Part shown: positions 27,437-37,224 of the stretch, piece by piece
Position numbering within the stretch: the stretch's first letter is position 1
Layout of the letters: the number at the start of each line of letters is the position of its first letter
Program-made: the position numbers and the translations under genes
NCBI GenBank assembly: GCA_947371015.1
Contig: CANBNK010000002.1
Span: 1 to 64,000 of the forward strand
Length of the DNA stretch: 64,000 nt
Reading direction: 5' to 3'
Origin: Acetobacteraceae bacterium
GTDB taxonomy: Bacteria > Pseudomonadota > Alphaproteobacteria > Acetobacterales > Acetobacteraceae
The notes under the pieces: model-generated
What the model saw: the letters and a program-made list of their open reading frames with translations, nothing else
What the model was told of the DNA's origin: nothing
The model's database searches: none

Positions 27437-28471
27437 GTGGAAAGTCTGGTTGGCTGGGTAACGGACCTGGTTCGGCGGCAGAGCTGGCAGCGCGGCCTGG
27501 CCGTCGGCCTGCCCCTGTTCGCCCTGGCCTTTGCCGGGCGGTTTGCCCTGGGCCAATCGGTGCAGGGCCGCCCGTTCATCGTGTTCATCCCGGTCGCGCT
27601 GTTCACCGTGTTGGCCGGCGGCGGTCGCGCCGGGTTCGGCATCGCCGCGCTGAGCGCGCTGACGGGCTGGTACTTCTTCGTCGAGCCCTTCTACACCTTC
27701 GCGCTGCCGTCGATGCACGACGCTATTGCCATGGCCTTCGCCTGGGCCGGCATGGGGTTGATGGTGGTGATGGTAGCCGCGCTCAGCCGCAGTCTGCGCA
27801 TCCAGGTCGCGGCCCAGGCCTCTGCCGCGGCAGAGGCCGAGGCGCGGCGTGTGATGTTCCATGAGTTGCAGCACCGCGTCGCCAACAACCTGCAATTCGT
27901 CTCCGCCCTGCTGGGCCTGGCCGCTGGCCAGGTGAACAGCGCCGCGGATGGCCGCGACGCGCTGTGGGATGCCCAGCGCCGACTGCACCAGATGGCCCGG
28001 CTGCATCGCTGGCTGCACGACCCGGACGCCGGCAACCGCGACCTGCAGGCGTTGCTCGGCACCATCTGCGAGCAGTTGCGCGACGCCGCCGGCCGGCCTG
28101 AGGCGCGCTTCGAACTGACCGTCGCGGACGAAGCGCTGCCGACCGAAAGCCTGACCGCCGTTGCCCTGCTGGTGAACGAGGCAGTGACCAACGCGCTGAA
28201 ATACGCCGCCGGCCAGCCCGAGCCGCTGCTGGTCAAGGTTGGGCTGCACCGGCAGGGCAATATGCTGGAGTTGAGCGTGCAGGATAACGGCCCCGGCCTG
28301 CCCGAGCCGGTCAGCCGGGAACAGCCGGGCGCCCGCAGCGGCAGCCTGGGCCTGCGGGTGATGGCGGCACTGGCCAGCCAGTTGGGGGGCCGACTGGACC
28401 TGAGCAATGCCGATGGCGCCCTGGTCCGCGTGCGCTTCGCCCTGGCGGCGCGGCCTGGCGGCCTGCTGTAG
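27437..28471 (+). CDS. HisKA_2-type membrane sensor histidine kinase
   Basis: The 344-residue protein has four hydrophobic segments in the first 115 residues (DUF4118-like; about 21-39, 48-60, 65-90, 98-115) and no large periplasmic sensor. A short coiled coil leads to the phospho-acceptor motif FHELQHRVANNLQ with His146. The HATPase has N-box NEAVTNALKYA, G1 DNGPGLP and G2 GSLGLRVMAAL. This is the HisKA_2 family, not the HisKA class of PhoR. It starts at a GTG 61 bases after phoB, so it may share the transcript. Whether it phosphorylates PhoB is unproven; these kinases more often signal to other regulators. Confidence 0.85.
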   Translation: MESLVGWVTDLVRRQSWQRGLAVGLPLFALAFAGRFALGQSVQGRPFIVFIPVALFTVLAGGGRAGFGIAALSALTGWYFFVEPFYTFALPSMHDAIAMAFAWAGMGLMVVMVAALSRSLRIQVAAQASAAAEAEARRVMFHELQHRVANNLQFVSALLGLAAGQVNSAADGRDALWDAQRRLHQMARLHRWLHDPDAGNRDLQALLGTICEQLRDAAGRPEARFELTVADEALPTESLTAVALLVNEAVTNALKYAAGQPEPLLVKVGLHRQGNMLELSVQDNGPGLPEPVSREQPGARSGSLGLRVMAALASQLGGRLDLSNADGALVRVRFALAARPGGLL

Positions 28472-28555
28472 GGCAAGGCCCGGCGAGCGACGCGCGGTTT
28501 ACACCCAGGGGGCGATACCCGAAGCTGCTCCCCTCAAGCGGGAGGAGGATAGCGC

Positions 28556-29089
28556 ATGGCGGCGGCTCAGCTGACCCATATGGGCATCTACGTGCACGAC
28601 CTGGAGCGCATGGTCGGCTTCTACGGCAACGTACTCGGGCTGGTGATCTCGGACCGCGGGCATGTGCCGCGCTTCGGCGGCGACATCGTCTTCATGTCGG
28701 GCGACAGCCAGATCCACCACCAGGTGGTGCTGGTGCATGGCCGCCCCGCCAGCGCCACCTACACGACAGTGATGCAGATCAGCTTCACCGTGCCGGACCT
28801 GGCCGAGTTACGCCGCGCGCGCGACCGAGCCCTGGCCAATGGTGCCGCCAACCTGCGCGCCACCAGCCATGGCAATGCCTGGTCGATCTACTTCGAGGAC
28901 CCCGAGGGCAACGTGATCGAGGTCTATCTGGACAGCCCCTTCCATGTGCCGCAGCCGCATGGCGACCCGCTGGACCTGGACAAGCCGGACGCGCAGATCC
29001 TGGCCGAGACCGAGGCCACCTGCCGCGCCGACCCGGGCTTTCTGCCCCGCGTGGAATGGGAGCGCCTGCAGGCGGCCCGCCTGGCGTGA
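28556..29089 (+). CDS. VOC family protein (glyoxalase/extradiol dioxygenase fold)
   Basis: A 177-residue protein of the vicinal-oxygen-chelate superfamily. It has the N-terminal beta-alpha-beta module beginning LTHMGIYVHDLERMVGFYGN and the second module ending WSIYFEDPEGNVIEVYLDSP. Candidate metal ligands are His8, His64 or His65 and Glu122; two modules in one chain suit a ring-cleavage or isomerase-like enzyme. Substrate unknown. GGGAGGAGG precedes the start. Confidence 0.87.
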   Translation: MAAAQLTHMGIYVHDLERMVGFYGNVLGLVISDRGHVPRFGGDIVFMSGDSQIHHQVVLVHGRPASATYTTVMQISFTVPDLAELRRARDRALANGAANLRATSHGNAWSIYFEDPEGNVIEVYLDSPFHVPQPHGDPLDLDKPDAQILAETEATCRADPGFLPRVEWERLQAARLA

Positions 29090-29094
29090 TGACG

Positions 29095-29125
29095 GCCGAC
29101 AATATACGCGACACATCGTGTCGGC
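29095..29125. promoter_or_regulatory. Nested inverted repeats between VOC and hydrolase genes
   Basis: Outer arms GCCGACA (29095-29101) and TGTCGGC (29119-29125) share bases with the inner arms CGACAC (29109-29114) and GTGTCG (29118-29123) around ATC. The two hairpins are mutually exclusive. No T-run follows, so this may be an operator or weak terminator. Confidence 0.35.
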
Positions 29126-29159
29126 ATTCCCAGTTGCGGCAACAGTAAAAATCCGTCCA

Positions 29160-30014
29160 ATGGCCGCCATGGATATGCAAGCCGAATACGACAACCGCGC
29201 CCGAGTCGCTGGTTCGGCTGAACTGCTGTCCCACTGGCAGCGCGACGCCGCGGCCTACCGCGAAGCCTCCGTGGATGCCGAGTTGAACCTGGCCTATGGC
29301 CCAGGCAAACGGGAAAAGCTGGACCTGTTCCGCCCCGCCGGTGGTGGCGACGTGCCCTTGGCCATCTTCATCCATGGTGGCTACTGGCAAAGCCTGGACC
29401 GGGGGTTTTGTTCCCACTTCGCCCATGGCCTGGTGCAGCGGGGCATCGCGGTGGCCATGCCGTCCTACGACCTGGCGCCCGCGGTACCGTTGAGCCGCAT
29501 CGCCGACCAGATGCGTTCCGCCACCAGCTGGCTGTTCCGTCGGCTGCGCCGTCGCCCGCTGCTCATGGGCCATTCCGCCGGCGGCCACCTGACGGCCATG
29601 CTGATGACGACCGACTGGCGCGCCCTGCAACCCGGCCTGCCGCAGGACCTGGCGCCGGCGGGGATGCCGATCTCCGGCGTGTTCGAGCTGGAGCCGCTGA
29701 TGCCGACCACCATCGCCAAGGCGCTGCGGCTGCGGCCGGAGGATGCCAAGCGGCTTTCGCCGCGCTGGATGAAGCCGCCAAGCTTTGCCTCGCATCACTT
29801 GGTCACCCCGGGCGCCAGCCTGCACTGCGTCGTCGGTGCTGCCGAATCCGGTGAGTTCATCCGCCAGAGCCGTGACTTCGCCACCGCCTGGGGCGGCAGC
29901 TTCGAAGCGCTGCCCGGCGCGAACCACTTCACCGTGCTGGACCCGCTGCTGGACCCCGGCAGCGCGCTGGTCTCGCGCGCTGCCGCCATGGCATCCATGC
30001 TTGCCCGAGGCTGA
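29160..30014 (+). CDS. Alpha/beta hydrolase, kynurenine-formamidase-like (HGGxW)
   Basis: The 284-residue protein belongs to the hormone-sensitive-lipase-like alpha/beta hydrolases. The oxyanion motif IFIHGGYWQSLDRG is at about 70-83, the nucleophile Ser139 in GHSAGG, and the His in LPGANHFTVLD near the end. HGGYW is typical of arylformamidases that open N-formyl-kynurenine. A formamidase or esterase role is plausible but unproven. Three in-frame ATGs (29160, 29169, 29175) compete as start. It precedes an amino-acid-type ABC operon. Confidence 0.82.
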   Translation: MAAMDMQAEYDNRARVAGSAELLSHWQRDAAAYREASVDAELNLAYGPGKREKLDLFRPAGGGDVPLAIFIHGGYWQSLDRGFCSHFAHGLVQRGIAVAMPSYDLAPAVPLSRIADQMRSATSWLFRRLRRRPLLMGHSAGGHLTAMLMTTDWRALQPGLPQDLAPAGMPISGVFELEPLMPTTIAKALRLRPEDAKRLSPRWMKPPSFASHHLVTPGASLHCVVGAAESGEFIRQSRDFATAWGGSFEALPGANHFTVLDPLLDPGSALVSRAAAMASMLARG

Positions 30015-30060
30015 AGCTTCAGGCCTAGAATACCGTTCAAGCGATAGGGGAGTTTCCGGC

Positions 30061-31248
30061 ATGGCCGAGTTCGGCAGGCGTGGCGTTCTGTTGGGTAGCG
30101 CAGGCACCTTGGCGATGCCCCTGGGGATGCCGCATGTCGCCCGCGCCCAGGCGGCGGGCGTGAAGATCGGCCTGGTGGCGGTGCAGACCGGCCCGGCCGC
30201 CGCGCTCGGCACCCACCTGAAGGACGGCTTCATGCAGGGGCTGAAGCACCTGGATGGCAAGCTGGGTGGCCTGACCGCCAGCGTGGTCGATATCGACGAC
30301 GAGCTGCGCCCGGAAGTGGCGGTCACCAAGGTTCGCGCCGCGCTGGAACGCGACAAGGTGGATTTCGTCGTCGGCGTGGTGTTCAGCAACATCCTGGCCG
30401 CCATCATCCGCCCGGTGACCGAAAGCGGCACCATCCTGATCAGCACCAATGCCGGGCCTTCCACCTTTGCCGGCGCCGGTTGCAACCCCAACCTGTTCGT
30501 CACCAGCTACAGCAACGACCAGGTGCATTCGGTGATGGGCGAAGCCGCCGAGCGGAACGGCTACAAGAAGGTTTTTGTTCTTGTGCCGAACTACCAGGCG
30601 GGCCAGGACGCGGTGGCCGGCTTCAAGAGCCGCTTCAAGGGCGAAGTCGTCGATGAAGTGTACGTGCCGCTGAACCAGCTGGATTTCAGCGCCGAGCTGG
30701 CCAAGATCGCCGCGGCCAAGCCGGATGCGATCTTCACCTTCATGCCCGGTGGCCTGGGCGTGAACCTGGTAAAGCAGTATCGCGCGGCCGGCCTCGCCCA
30801 CATCCCGTTCCTGTCCACCTTCACGGTGGATGAGAGCACGCTGCCGGCGCAGCAGGACGCGGCGCTGGGCTTCTTCAGCGCCTGCCCCTGGGCGCCCAAC
30901 ATGGACAACGCCGCCAACCACAAGTTCGTCCGCGACTTCGAGGCCGCGCACAACTACGTCCCCGGCAGCTACGCGGCGCAGAGCTACGACGCGGCGATGC
31001 TGCTGGACAGCGCCATCCGCAAGGTCGGCGGCAACCTGGCCAACAAGCCCGCGCTGCGCGCCGCGATCAAGGCGGCGGATTTCCACAGCGTGCGCGGCCC
31101 GTTCAAGTTCGGTGCCAACCACTACCCGGTGCAGGATTTCTGGCTGTGCAAGGTGGTCAAGCGCGCCGACGGCAAGTTCGCCACCGAGACGGTCCGCAAG
31201 GTGCTGTCGAACGACACCGACCCCTACGCCGCCGCCTGCAAGATGTAA
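30061..31248 (+). CDS. Branched-chain-amino-acid-type ABC transporter substrate-binding protein
   Basis: A 395-residue periplasmic receptor (Peripla_BP_6). It has a signal peptide with a twin-arginine-like start (MAEFGRRGVLLGSAGTLAMP) cut near ARAQA, then VKIGLVAVQTGPAAALGTHL. Ligand-binding lobe features include VVGVVFSNILAAI and TNAGPSTFAGAGC. The ligand class (amino acid, aromatic acid or other) is not clear. One base separates it from the first permease gene, forming a complete receptor-permease-permease-ATPase-ATPase operon. Confidence 0.92.
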   Translation: MAEFGRRGVLLGSAGTLAMPLGMPHVARAQAAGVKIGLVAVQTGPAAALGTHLKDGFMQGLKHLDGKLGGLTASVVDIDDELRPEVAVTKVRAALERDKVDFVVGVVFSNILAAIIRPVTESGTILISTNAGPSTFAGAGCNPNLFVTSYSNDQVHSVMGEAAERNGYKKVFVLVPNYQAGQDAVAGFKSRFKGEVVDEVYVPLNQLDFSAELAKIAAAKPDAIFTFMPGGLGVNLVKQYRAAGLAHIPFLSTFTVDESTLPAQQDAALGFFSACPWAPNMDNAANHKFVRDFEAAHNYVPGSYAAQSYDAAMLLDSAIRKVGGNLANKPALRAAIKAADFHSVRGPFKFGANHYPVQDFWLCKVVKRADGKFATETVRKVLSNDTDPYAAACKM

Positions 31249-31249
31249 G

Positions 31250-32173
31250 GTGAACACGCAGCTTCTTCTGATCCAGTCGCTGAACGGGTTGCAGTTCGGC
31301 GTCCTGCTGTTCCTGGTGGCGGCGGGGCTGACGCTGGTGTTCGGGGTGATGGATTTCATTAACCTGGCGCATGGCGTGCAGTACATGCTGGGCGCCTATC
31401 TCGGCGCCAGCTTCGCCGCGGCCACCGGCAGCTTCTGGTGGGCGCTGCTGCTGGCGCTGCCGGTGGCGCTGCTGGCCGGGCTTCTGCTGGAATGGCTGGT
31501 GTTCCGGCACCTTTACGCGCGCGACCACCTGGCGCAGGTGCTGGCCACCTTCGGCGTCATCCTCAGCCTGAACCAGCTGGTCCGAATGGTCTGGGGCAGC
31601 GCGCCGTTGCAGGTGCCGGTGCCGGCGCTGCTGGAGGGCGGCATCCAGCTGATGCCGGGCCTGACCTGGCCGACCTATCGCGCCGCCATCCTGCTGGCCG
31701 GCCTGGCCACCGCCGGGCTGCTCTGGCTGGTGGTGGAACGCACGCGCATTGGCGCCCTGGTCCGCGCCGGGGCCAGCAACGCGCCGATGGTGGCCGCGCT
31801 CGGCGTCGATATCCACCGGCTGTTCATGCTGGTTTTTGGGTGTGGCGCCATGCTGGCGGGGTTCGCCGGGGTGATGGCCGCGCCGATCCTCAGCGTGGAG
31901 CCGGGCATGGGCGACACGGTGCTGATCCTGGCCTTCGTCGTCATCGTCATCGGCGGCATCGGCAGCGTGCGCGGCGCCTTCATTGCGGCGTTGCTGGTCG
32001 GGCTGATCGAGACCTTGGGGCGCTCATTGATGCCGGACCTGATGCGGCTGTTCCTGGCGGCTTCCCCGGCGCGGCAGACCGGCGCGGCGCTGGCCTCGAT
32101 GCTGGTCTATGTCGCCATGGCGGGCATTCTGGCCTGGCGTCCCCGCGGCCTGTTTCCCGTGCGGGCCGGCTGA
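31250..32173 (+). CDS. Branched-chain-type ABC permease (LivH type)
   Basis: A 307-residue inner-membrane permease beginning at GTG (VNTQLLLIQSLNGLQFGVLL) one base after the receptor stop. It has about eight hydrophobic helices, with the LivH signature LTLVFGVMDFINLAHGVQYM and the cytoplasmic coupling loop RAGASNAPMVAALGVDI. It pairs with the LivM-type permease that follows directly. Confidence 0.93.
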   Translation: MNTQLLLIQSLNGLQFGVLLFLVAAGLTLVFGVMDFINLAHGVQYMLGAYLGASFAAATGSFWWALLLALPVALLAGLLLEWLVFRHLYARDHLAQVLATFGVILSLNQLVRMVWGSAPLQVPVPALLEGGIQLMPGLTWPTYRAAILLAGLATAGLLWLVVERTRIGALVRAGASNAPMVAALGVDIHRLFMLVFGCGAMLAGFAGVMAAPILSVEPGMGDTVLILAFVVIVIGGIGSVRGAFIAALLVGLIETLGRSLMPDLMRLFLAASPARQTGAALASMLVYVAMAGILAWRPRGLFPVRAG

Positions 32174-33089
32174 GTGCTGCACCGTTACACCGTCCCGCTG
32201 ACGATCTTCGGCGCGCTCGCGCTGGCGCCGCTGCTCGGCTTCGGCGCCGGGCACAGCCTCTCGCTACTGGCACGCGCGATGATCCTCGGCCTCGGCGCGC
32301 TGGGACTGAGCGTACTGGTCGGCGGCGCCGGCCTGGTCAGCCTGGGGCATGCCGCCAGCTTCGGCATCGGCGCCTATGCGGTGGTGATGCTGGACGCCGC
32401 TGGGATCACCGATGCCGGCGTGGTCTTCCCCACATCGGTGCTGGCGGCCGCGGTCTTCGCGCTGCTGACCGGCGCGGTCGCGATCCGCACGGCGGGCGTC
32501 AACTTCATCATGATCACGCTGGCCTTCGGGCAGATGGCCTTCTTTACCGCGGCCTCGCTCTCGGCCTATGGCGGGGATGACGGCTACACGCTGTACGCCC
32601 GCACCCGGCTGTTCGGCACCAAGCTGTTGGAGAACCGCTGGTTCTTCCACTACCTGCTGCTGGCGCTGCTGGTGCTGGCCTGGCTTGCCGGCCGCCGGCT
32701 GCTCGCCTCCCGCTTCGGCAGGGTGCTGCGCGCGGCACGCGAAAACCCACTACGGCTGCAGGCGCTGGGCTTTTCGCCCTACCCGTACCAGCTGCTGGCC
32801 TACACCCTGGCCGGTGCGCTGGGCGGGCTGGCCGGCGCGCTGCTGGCCAATGCCACGGAGTTCGTCGCGCCCAGCTTCATCGCCTGGCAGCGCAGCGGGG
32901 ATCTGCTGTTCATGGTCATCCTGGGCGGCCTGGGCCAATTGCACGGCGCGGTACTGGGCGCCCTGGCCTTCGTGCTGCTGGAGGAATACCTGGCCGAGCT
33001 GACCCCGCATTGGCGGCTGATCTTCGGCCCGCTGCTGGTGCTTGTGGCGCTGTATCTGAAGGGCGGGCTGCTCGGCCTGGTGCAGCGCC

Positions 33090-33097
<8 letters not shown>
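32174..33097 (+). CDS. Branched-chain-type ABC permease (LivM type)
   Basis: A 307-residue permease starting at GTG immediately after the LivH stop codon. It shows about eight to nine transmembrane segments, LGLSVLVGGAGLVSLGHAAS near the start and the coupling loop RAARENPLRLQALGFSPYPY. Its 3' end overlaps the LivG-type ATPase start by eight bases, implying coupled translation. Confidence 0.93.
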
Positions 33098-33838
<741 letters not shown>

Positions 33839-33839
<1 letters not shown>

Positions 33840-34540
33840 TGCTGCGGGTGGACAGCCTGGCCGCCGGCTATGGCCACAGCCAGGTGCTGTTCGACGTCTC
33901 CCTGGCCGTCGATGCCGGCCAGATGGTGACGCTGATGGGCCGCAACGGCATGGGCAAGACCACCACGGTGCGCGCCCTGATGGGCATGCTGCCGGCGCTG
34001 GGCGGCCGTGTGCTGGCCGGGCGCGTGGGCTGGCAGGGCGCCAGCATCATCGGCCAGCCGGCGCATCGCATCGCGCAGCAGGGGCTGGGCCTGGTGCCGG
34101 AAGGGCGGCAGGTGTTCCCCACCCTGACGGTGCTGGAGAACCTGACCGCCACGGCGCGCCCGGGGCCGTGGACGCTGCCGCGCGTATTGGCGCTGTTCCC
34201 GCGACTGGCCGAACGCGCCGGCAACCTCGGCGCCCGGCTTTCGGGCGGCGAACAGCAGATGCTCGCCATCGGCCGCGCGCTGCTGACCAACCCCAGTCTG
34301 CTGATCCTGGACGAAGCCACCGAAGGCCTGGCCCCGCTGGTCCGCGCGGAGATCTGGGCGGTGCTGGCGCGGCTGAAGGCGGAGGGCCTGGCGATATTGC
34401 TGATCGACAAGAACCTCGGCGCCGTCATGCGGCTGTCGGACCAGTTGGTGATCGTCGAAAAAGGTCGCACCGTCTGGTCCGGCCCGCCGGAGGCCTTGGC
34501 AGCGGCGCCCGAGGTGAGCCAAACTTATCTGCACGTTTGA
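33839..34540 (+). CDS. Branched-chain-type ABC ATP-binding protein (LivF type)
   Basis: A 233-residue ATPase with Walker A GRNGMGKTT, signature LSGGEQQMLAIGRALLTNPS and Walker B LLILDEATEGLAP. The switch position reads LLIDKNLGAV, with Lys-Asn where LivF proteins normally have Gln-Asn and most ABC ATPases His. Together with the LivG-type protein it would energise the two permeases. A cupin gene follows after 16 bases. Confidence 0.92.
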
Positions 34541-34556
34541 AACAAAGGGAAAACCC

Positions 34557-35006
34557 ATGTCGATCCCCCCGATGAGCGCTGGCATCACCCCCGCCAATGA
34601 AGGCGAAGGCGGGATCGTCTGGAATATTCTCGGCCAAACCTACAAGCCGAAGCAGCACAGCGCCGACAGCTTCGCCTTCGACACGCTGTTCCCGCCTGGC
34701 ACCTTCGTGCCGCCGCACATCCACACCGACCAGGATGAGTTCATCTACATCCACGACGGCAAGTTCGAGCTGTTCCTGGACGGCCAGACCAAGTTCGCCA
34801 GCACCGGCGACCTGGTCCGCATGCCGATGGGCATTCCGCACGGCATCTTCAACAAGTCCGGCAGCCCGGTGAAGGCGCTGTTCTGGGTAGCCCCGGCGCG
34901 CGGCCTGTATGAGCTGTTCACCCGCATCCACAACGTGGCCGACCCGGCCGAGGTGGTGCGGATTGCCAGCGAGTACAACGTGAACTTCCTGCCGCCTCCG
35001 GGCTGA
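34557..35006 (+). CDS. Cupin domain-containing protein
   Basis: A 149-residue single-domain cupin. Motif 1 is PPHIHTDQDEFIYIHDGKFE, with His, His and Glu metal ligands, and motif 2 is GDLVRMPMGIPHGIFNKSG with the last His. The small size fits a quercetinase-like or isomerase-like cupin. It is the last gene of the ABC operon and probably acts on the imported compound, which is inference. A strong hairpin terminator follows. Confidence 0.86.
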   Translation: MSIPPMSAGITPANEGEGGIVWNILGQTYKPKQHSADSFAFDTLFPPGTFVPPHIHTDQDEFIYIHDGKFELFLDGQTKFASTGDLVRMPMGIPHGIFNKSGSPVKALFWVAPARGLYELFTRIHNVADPAEVVRIASEYNVNFLPPPG

Positions 35007-35015
35007 GGGGCAGCG

Positions 35016-35042
35016 GGCTGGCCGGGCTCGTCCCGGCCAGCC
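35016..35042. terminator. Bidirectional hairpin between cupin and enolase-superfamily genes
   Basis: GGCTGGCCGGG and CCCGGCCAGCC form a perfect 11-base stem with a 5-base loop, centred between two converging genes. There is no clear T-run on either side, but the stem strength and position favour shared termination. Confidence 0.65.
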
Positions 35043-35053
35043 AAGCGGCGGCC

Positions 35054-36142
35054 TCAATCCGCCGCGGCCAGCGCCTCGGGGCTGATCTCGAAGCCCAGCC
35101 CCGGCCCATCCGGAATGGCGATGAAGCCGCCCTGCGGCACCAGCTGCGGATAGGGCGGCAGCGCCAGGTCGGCGAAGTAGACCTCCAGCGGTTCCTCCGC
35201 CTCTGCCGCCGCCAGGAAGTGCAGCGTGGCCAGCAGGCCCGGCCCGAAATACGGGCTGTGCGGCACGCAGCGCAGGCCGTGCGCCGCCGCCAGCCTGCCC
35301 ACGGCGGCCAGCGCGGAAACGCCACCCACCTTGGTCACGCTCGGCTGCATCACGTCGACCGCACCGGCGGCGGCCATCGCCTCGAACTCCGCCAGGCCGC
35401 CCAGGTTCTCGCCGGCCGCGATCGGCACGCCCGCGCTGCGCCGCACCTCCGCAATGGGGCCAGGCTGTTCCGGCGGCCAGACCGGCTCCTCCACCCACCA
35501 GATGTTCTTGCCCTGGACGGCCCCGCAGAACTCGACCGCCTGCGGCACCGTGTCCCAGAAGCAGTTGATGTCGAGCATCAGCGGCACTCCGGCCGGCGCG
35601 TTGTCGCGGGCGGCCTGGATGCAGTCCAGCTTCACCTCATGCAGCTTGATGTGGCGGTAGCCCTTGGCCACGGCGGCGGCCGTGTTCTTCGCCACCAGTC
35701 CCGGCTCGCCATAGCGCAGCAGACTGGCATAGGCCGGCACGCGGCTGCGCTTCGCCCCGCCCAGCAGCGCATGCAGCGGCTTGCCCGCGGCCTTGCCGGC
35801 AATGTCCCACAGCGCAATGTCGAGGCCAGACAGCGCAAACGTCACCGCGCCATTGCGGCCGAAATTGTGGAAGCGCCTGGCCAGGGCCTTCATCGTGCCG
35901 GCGATATCCGCCGCATCCATGCCCAGCGCCACCGGCGCCACCAGCTTGTCCATGGCAAAGCGCGTGGTCTCGCACAGCGTGAAGCCGAAGCCCTCACCCC
36001 AGCCGATGATGCCGGTGTCGGTCTCCACGCGGATCGCCAGCGTATCCATGCCGCGCAGGTGCAGGTTGCCACCGACTCCGCCCTCGGCCCCATAGGTGAA
36101 GCTGGAACGCAGCATGTGCGTGGTGATGCGGGCGATCTTCAT
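35054..36142 (-). CDS. Mandelate racemase/muconate lactonizing enzyme family protein
   Basis: A 362-residue enolase-superfamily enzyme. The N-terminal capping domain begins MKIARITTHMLRSSF. The barrel carries the Lys motif HIKLHEVKL, then the metal ligands Asp in LMLDINCFWD, Glu in WWVEEPVWPPE and Glu in AAGENLGG, and a basic residue region QPSVTKVGG. These enzymes abstract a proton alpha to a carboxylate, as sugar-acid dehydratases, racemases or lactonizing enzymes. The substrate is unknown. AGGAGG precedes the ATG. The gene diverges from a Bug receptor. Confidence 0.9.
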   Translation of the reverse strand: MKIARITTHMLRSSFTYGAEGGVGGNLHLRGMDTLAIRVETDTGIIGWGEGFGFTLCETTRFAMDKLVAPVALGMDAADIAGTMKALARRFHNFGRNGAVTFALSGLDIALWDIAGKAAGKPLHALLGGAKRSRVPAYASLLRYGEPGLVAKNTAAAVAKGYRHIKLHEVKLDCIQAARDNAPAGVPLMLDINCFWDTVPQAVEFCGAVQGKNIWWVEEPVWPPEQPGPIAEVRRSAGVPIAAGENLGGLAEFEAMAAAGAVDVMQPSVTKVGGVSALAAVGRLAAAHGLRCVPHSPYFGPGLLATLHFLAAAEAEEPLEVYFADLALPPYPQLVPQGGFIAIPDGPGLGFEISPEALAAAD

Positions 36143-36203
36143 GCGGTTCCCTCCTGAGGCGTTGCACGCGATACTCGGCGCAATCGCTTCACGGAGGAAG
36201 CCC

Positions 36204-37169
36204 ATGCTCACCCGCCTCATGCCAGCCCTGCTGGCACTCCTCGTCGCGTGGCCGGCGCTGGCGCAGGACGCCTTCCCCAACCGGCCCGTCCGCCTGATCG
36301 TGCCCTTCGCCACCGGCGGCCCCAGCGACATCCTGGCCCGGCTGATCACGCCGAAGATGAGCGAGCGCCTCGGCCAGACCGTGGTGGTGGAGGCCCGCCC
36401 CGGCGCCGGCGGCGTCACCGGCGTGGACGTGATGGTGAAGGCCCCGGCCGATGGCTACACCATCGCGCTCGGCTCGGCCGGTGGGCTGGTGATCTCGCCG
36501 GGCCTGGACCGCAACATGCCCTACGACACGCTGCGCGACCTGGTGCCGCTGACCCTGGCCGCGGTGGTGCCGGAACCCGTGGTGGTCGGCGGCGCCACGC
36601 CGTTCCATTCCATGCAGGAATTGCTGGCCGCCGCCCGCGCCCGGCCGGGCCAGTTGAACTACGCCTCCACCGGCCCCGGCAGCATGCCGCATCTGGCGGG
36701 CGAGTGGATCAAGGCCGTCACCGGCGTGGACATCACCCATGTGCCCTATCGCGGCGGCGCCCCGCTGGCGACGGCGCTGCTGACCGGGGAAGTACAGATC
36801 GGCCTGGCCGACCTGCCGATTTTGCTGCCGCATCTGCGCGCCGGCAGCATCCGCGCCCTGGCCATCGGCCACGCCACCCGCGTGCCCTGGCTGCCGGACG
36901 TGCCGACCATGCGCGAGGTCGGCATCGCCGAGGTCAACACCGACAATTGGCACGGCCTGGTCGCCCGCGCGGGCACACCGGAAGCCATCATCGCCCGACT
37001 GGCCGAAGCGGCGGTCTTCGCCATCAAGGACCCGGCCGTGGCCCGGCTGATGTACGACCAGGGCGCCCTGCCCGGCGGCAATACGCGCGCCGAGTTCGCC
37101 GCCTTCATCAAGGCGGAGCTGGAGCGCTGGGGCGGCGTGATCCGCCGCGCCAACATCAAGGTGGATTGA
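36204..37169 (+). CDS. Tripartite tricarboxylate transporter-type receptor (Bug family)
   Basis: A 321-residue periplasmic binding protein. The signal peptide MLTRLMPALLALLVAWPALA is followed by FPNRPVRLIVPFATGGPSDI, the Bug/TctC start. The ligand loops include YASTGPGSMPHLAGEWIK and VPYRGGAPLATALLTGEVQI. Bug receptors bind carboxylates and normally serve TctA/TctB membrane proteins, which are absent from the window. It is thus an orphan receptor next to an acid-sugar-type enzyme. GGAGG precedes the ATG. Confidence 0.92.
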   Translation: MLTRLMPALLALLVAWPALAQDAFPNRPVRLIVPFATGGPSDILARLITPKMSERLGQTVVVEARPGAGGVTGVDVMVKAPADGYTIALGSAGGLVISPGLDRNMPYDTLRDLVPLTLAAVVPEPVVVGGATPFHSMQELLAAARARPGQLNYASTGPGSMPHLAGEWIKAVTGVDITHVPYRGGAPLATALLTGEVQIGLADLPILLPHLRAGSIRALAIGHATRVPWLPDVPTMREVGIAEVNTDNWHGLVARAGTPEAIIARLAEAAVFAIKDPAVARLMYDQGALPGGNTRAEFAAFIKAELERWGGVIRRANIKVD

Positions 37170-37224
37170 GGTATCTGAGCGGCTGATCCACGCCGCCGAT
37201 GATGCCACCGGCGCTGATCAGACG

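Noticed and set aside
27376-28471. Kinase after phoB taken as PhoR
   Set aside because: The HisKA_2 motif and four-helix membrane domain differ from PhoR; kept as a generic kinase.
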